Below are positions 22,101 through 22,927 of a stretch of 22,927 nt of DNA, one piece after another (positions within the stretch are counted from its first letter, which is position 1; every line of letters starts with the position of its first letter). The stretch comes from DASPMP01 sp035626995. GTDB taxonomy: Bacteria; Gemmatimonadota; Gemmatimonadetes; Gemmatimonadales; Gemmatimonadaceae. The position numbers and the translations under genes were made by a program. The stretch is from NCBI GenBank assembly GCA_035626995.1, contig DASPMP010000021.1, positions 1-22,927 of the forward strand, in the 5' to 3' direction. The notes under the pieces are model-generated. The model searched no databases, was not told the origin of the DNA, and was given only the letters and a program-made list of their open reading frames with translations.

Positions 22101-22756
22101 TCGAGTCCATCGAGGATTTCGTGGAGCGCACCCGGTTTGACAAACGCGTGCTGCGCCATCTCACCATGGCTGGCGCGTTTGATGGTTTCCTCGAGGAACC
22201 TGATCTCGAAAAACGTCGCACGGCGCTCTGGAAAGTGCTCGACGCCGCGCGTGGGGATGCCGGGCCGCTGGCGCCGCGACGCATGAAGGGCCGGCTCTCC
22301 GGCAAAGCCAGCAGTTCCCCCATTCCCGCCATGACTCCGGGGGAGCTCACCGAAGCGGACTATCGCATGACCGGCGTCTCGCTCAACGGCCATCCCATGC
22401 TGCACCTGCGACGCTACCTGTCACCAAATGGCGTAGTCTCCGCCGCCGAGCTCGCGAAAACCGCGAAGGATGGCGATCGCGTCGCGGTGGCAGGGCTGGT
22501 CATCTGCCGGCAGCGCCCTGGCACGGCAAAAGGGTTCGTGTTCCTGACGCTCGAGGACGAGACCGGGATGGTAAACGTCGTCATCACCCCGAAACGATTC
22601 GAGCATCAGGCATTGCTCATCTCGACGACTCCGCTGTTACTCGTCCGCGGCGTGCTCCAGATCGAGCAGGGAGTTGTCAACGTGCGCGCGGACAAATTCC
22701 GCGGACTCCAGGCGGAACTCGGCGCCGAGTACGCGAAGAGTCATGATTTTCACTGA
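19163..22756 (+). CDS. dnaE2: Error-prone DNA polymerase DnaE2
   Basis: The product is 1197 residues from ATG 19163; GTG 19127 or ATG 19142 would add a few residues overlapping imuB. The N-terminal PHP domain opens YVELHCHSAFSMLDG with TDHDE after it. The C-family catalytic site is PDIDVDF (D408, D410, D412) and a third Asp at 678 in GLVKIDCLGLGM. A helix-hairpin-helix region and an OB-fold (VAVAGLVICRQRPGTAKGFV) lie at the C-terminus. It is the polymerase of the damage-induced mutagenesis cassette and copies past lesions. It is longer than usual (about 1050-1100): residues 473-600 hold a low-conservation insertion between DRLATLSDRF and AGLDPQDKRV. It ends five bases from the convergent outer-membrane gene. 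Confidence 0.95.
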   Translation: MTRGPSYVELHCHSAFSMLDGAALPETLVERAKELGYPALALTDHDELGGAVRFAQAATEHGIGAIIGAEITISGSPIAQARAGSHSTHHLVLLAETREGYGNLSTLITLARMQQSRGEPCVDLDTVARHASGLFALTGCPRGWVPALVATGEMDAACEATATLLDIFDRRVAIECWDHGLPEERDTTRHLIDIARALDIPWVVTNDVHYARARDRIVHDVLACLRHQRTLDDMGTRLRPNAEWYLKSAAQMARRWQHAPDGIRNTLMIAERCTFRMDQLSPTLPAFPLPPGVSADEYLERLVAQGADERWGPPSADTEAGSAQRTPKHDAQLRHELDLIRKLGLAGFFLIVWDIVRFARRRGILCQGRGSAANSAVCFCLGITAVDPIKLGLLFERFLSEDRKEAPDIDVDFAHEEREHVLQYVYDKYGREHAAMVCEQITWRGRSAVRDAARVLGFSVEQADRLATLSDRFSARATADALRGKPDAETAQDAESAAQEVNTVMARALGQQMMGGTEANTRAREVKAAARSSGPKWVDPTQQSLTSWHRPMPAAGYEPSGSEAAHDTKLNYWEDPHAKLTHNERRNPTTAFRETQSSSGILERAGLDPQDKRVRVLPDLVEGLHQLPRHRSIHVGGFVLTEEPLSTIVPIEPASMKDRTVIQWEKDDLDPVGLVKIDCLGLGMLTLLQKCITYVRQTRGITIDLAQLDMTDQNVYDDLCAADTIGVFQVESRAQMNTLPRLKPRCFYDLVVEVAIIRPGPIQGDMVHPYLRRRAGLEEVTYPHPALEPILKRTMGVPLFQEQGMQVAVACAGFTPGESDLLRKAMGHKRSRERMSAICQKLIDGMAANGIPKEIAMRIYNQINAFADYGFPESHAASFALLVYASAYLKHYYAPEFTAAILNAQPMGFYAPGTIIEDAKRHGVRVLPIDIRHSRWDHTLQRSRAENQKPPYLRLGIRLVNGLGPKTQETYERARAAGRFESIEDFVERTRFDKRVLRHLTMAGAFDGFLEEPDLEKRRTALWKVLDAARGDAGPLAPRRMKGRLSGKASSSPIPAMTPGELTEADYRMTGVSLNGHPMLHLRRYLSPNGVVSAAELAKTAKDGDRVAVAGLVICRQRPGTAKGFVFLTLEDETGMVNVVITPKRFEHQALLISTTPLLLVRGVLQIEQGVVNVRADKFRGLQAELGAEYAKSHDFH

Positions 22757-22761
22757 ATCCT

Positions 22762-22927
22762 CTATTTGCCGCCAATCTGCACGTTGACTCCGAACACCGG
22801 ACGCGAGTTCTCGAAGAACACATGATTCACGCCGAGTGATGCAGAGATGCTCGTCAGCGGATTCCACACACCGATGCCGCCGCCGAGCATCCAGCGAATT
22901 CCGCTGTCCTCGCAATCGCCGATGCCA
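22762..22927 (-). CDS. C-terminal end of a probable outer-membrane beta-barrel protein (partial)
   Basis: On the minus strand a frame is open from the right edge of the window to TAG at 22762-22764, giving the last 54 residues. They read as alternating polar and hydrophobic residues with Gly-rich turns (MLGGGIGVWNPLTSISASLG and HVFFENSRPVFGVNVQIGGK at the very end), the pattern of transmembrane beta strands in small outer-membrane barrels. The family cannot be told from the fragment. A different minus-strand frame over the same bases lacks this pattern. It converges on dnaE2 with a five-base gap and no visible terminator. Confidence 0.6.
   Translation of the reverse strand, partial: GIGDCEDSGIRWMLGGGIGVWNPLTSISASLGVNHVFFENSRPVFGVNVQIGGK

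Noticed and set aside
22637..22915. A 92-codon minus-strand frame at the right end
   Set aside because: It overlaps the end of dnaE2 over its OB-fold region and lacks any pattern, while another minus-strand frame ending at 22762 shows beta-barrel strands.
1..22927. tRNA, rRNA, insertion sequences, phage genes or attachment sites
   Set aside because: No transposase, integrase, terminal repeats or tRNA-like cloverleaf were seen; the region looks like stable chromosome.

Overview
The window is 22.9 kb of high-GC bacterial chromosome packed with short intergenic gaps (none longer than about 125 bases) and many 1-4 base start/stop overlaps. The gene content points to a diderm heterotroph: lipoproteins, a Tat-exported enzyme, an outer-membrane barrel end and LPS-type envelope genes. 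A three-gene succinate dehydrogenase with a polytopic, Cys/His-rich membrane subunit, ribosomal protein THX, an ECF sigma factor followed by DUF4097 proteins, and an imuA-imuB-dnaE2 cassette are together compatible with Gemmatimonadota. That assignment is inference from gene content and codon use; there is no rRNA gene here.

Left part (2-6947). A partial + strand gene enters from the left edge and stops at 610, directly abutting the end of a minus-strand gene cluster. Read in its own direction (6947 down to 611) that cluster is: a Tat-signal HisC-like aminotransferase, a small lipoprotein, a cyclophilin-type lipoprotein, then sdhC, sdhA, sdhB and a TPR protein. Most junctions are GTGA overlaps. 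A perfect GC hairpin followed by a strong ribosome-binding site separates the aminotransferase/lipoprotein half from the sdhCAB half.

Middle (7026-10311). A divergently transcribed family 2 glycosyltransferase converges with a tiny ribosomal protein THX gene. A 42-residue membrane ORF follows, its end overlapping the end of an unrecognised 126-residue protein that is coupled to an L,D-transpeptidase. A HAD phosphatase lies beyond a divergent region containing two inverted repeats.

Regulatory/envelope block (10378-14324, +). An ECF sigma factor, its zinc-finger transmembrane anti-sigma factor and three consecutive secreted DUF4097 beta-repeat proteins form one tightly coupled operon. I read this as an envelope-sensing or envelope-stress module; the function is inferred. 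A BI-1/YccA membrane protein follows with its own ribosome-binding site.

Right part (15193-22927). A pterin-carbinolamine dehydratase is divergent from an SPL-like radical SAM protein, which ends in a clear intrinsic terminator. After this comes the inducible mutagenesis cassette imuA-imuB-dnaE2, with a 155-base imuA/imuB overlap, an N-terminal insertion in ImuB and a roughly 100-residue insertion inside DnaE2. The window ends in the C-terminal part of a probable outer-membrane protein on the minus strand.
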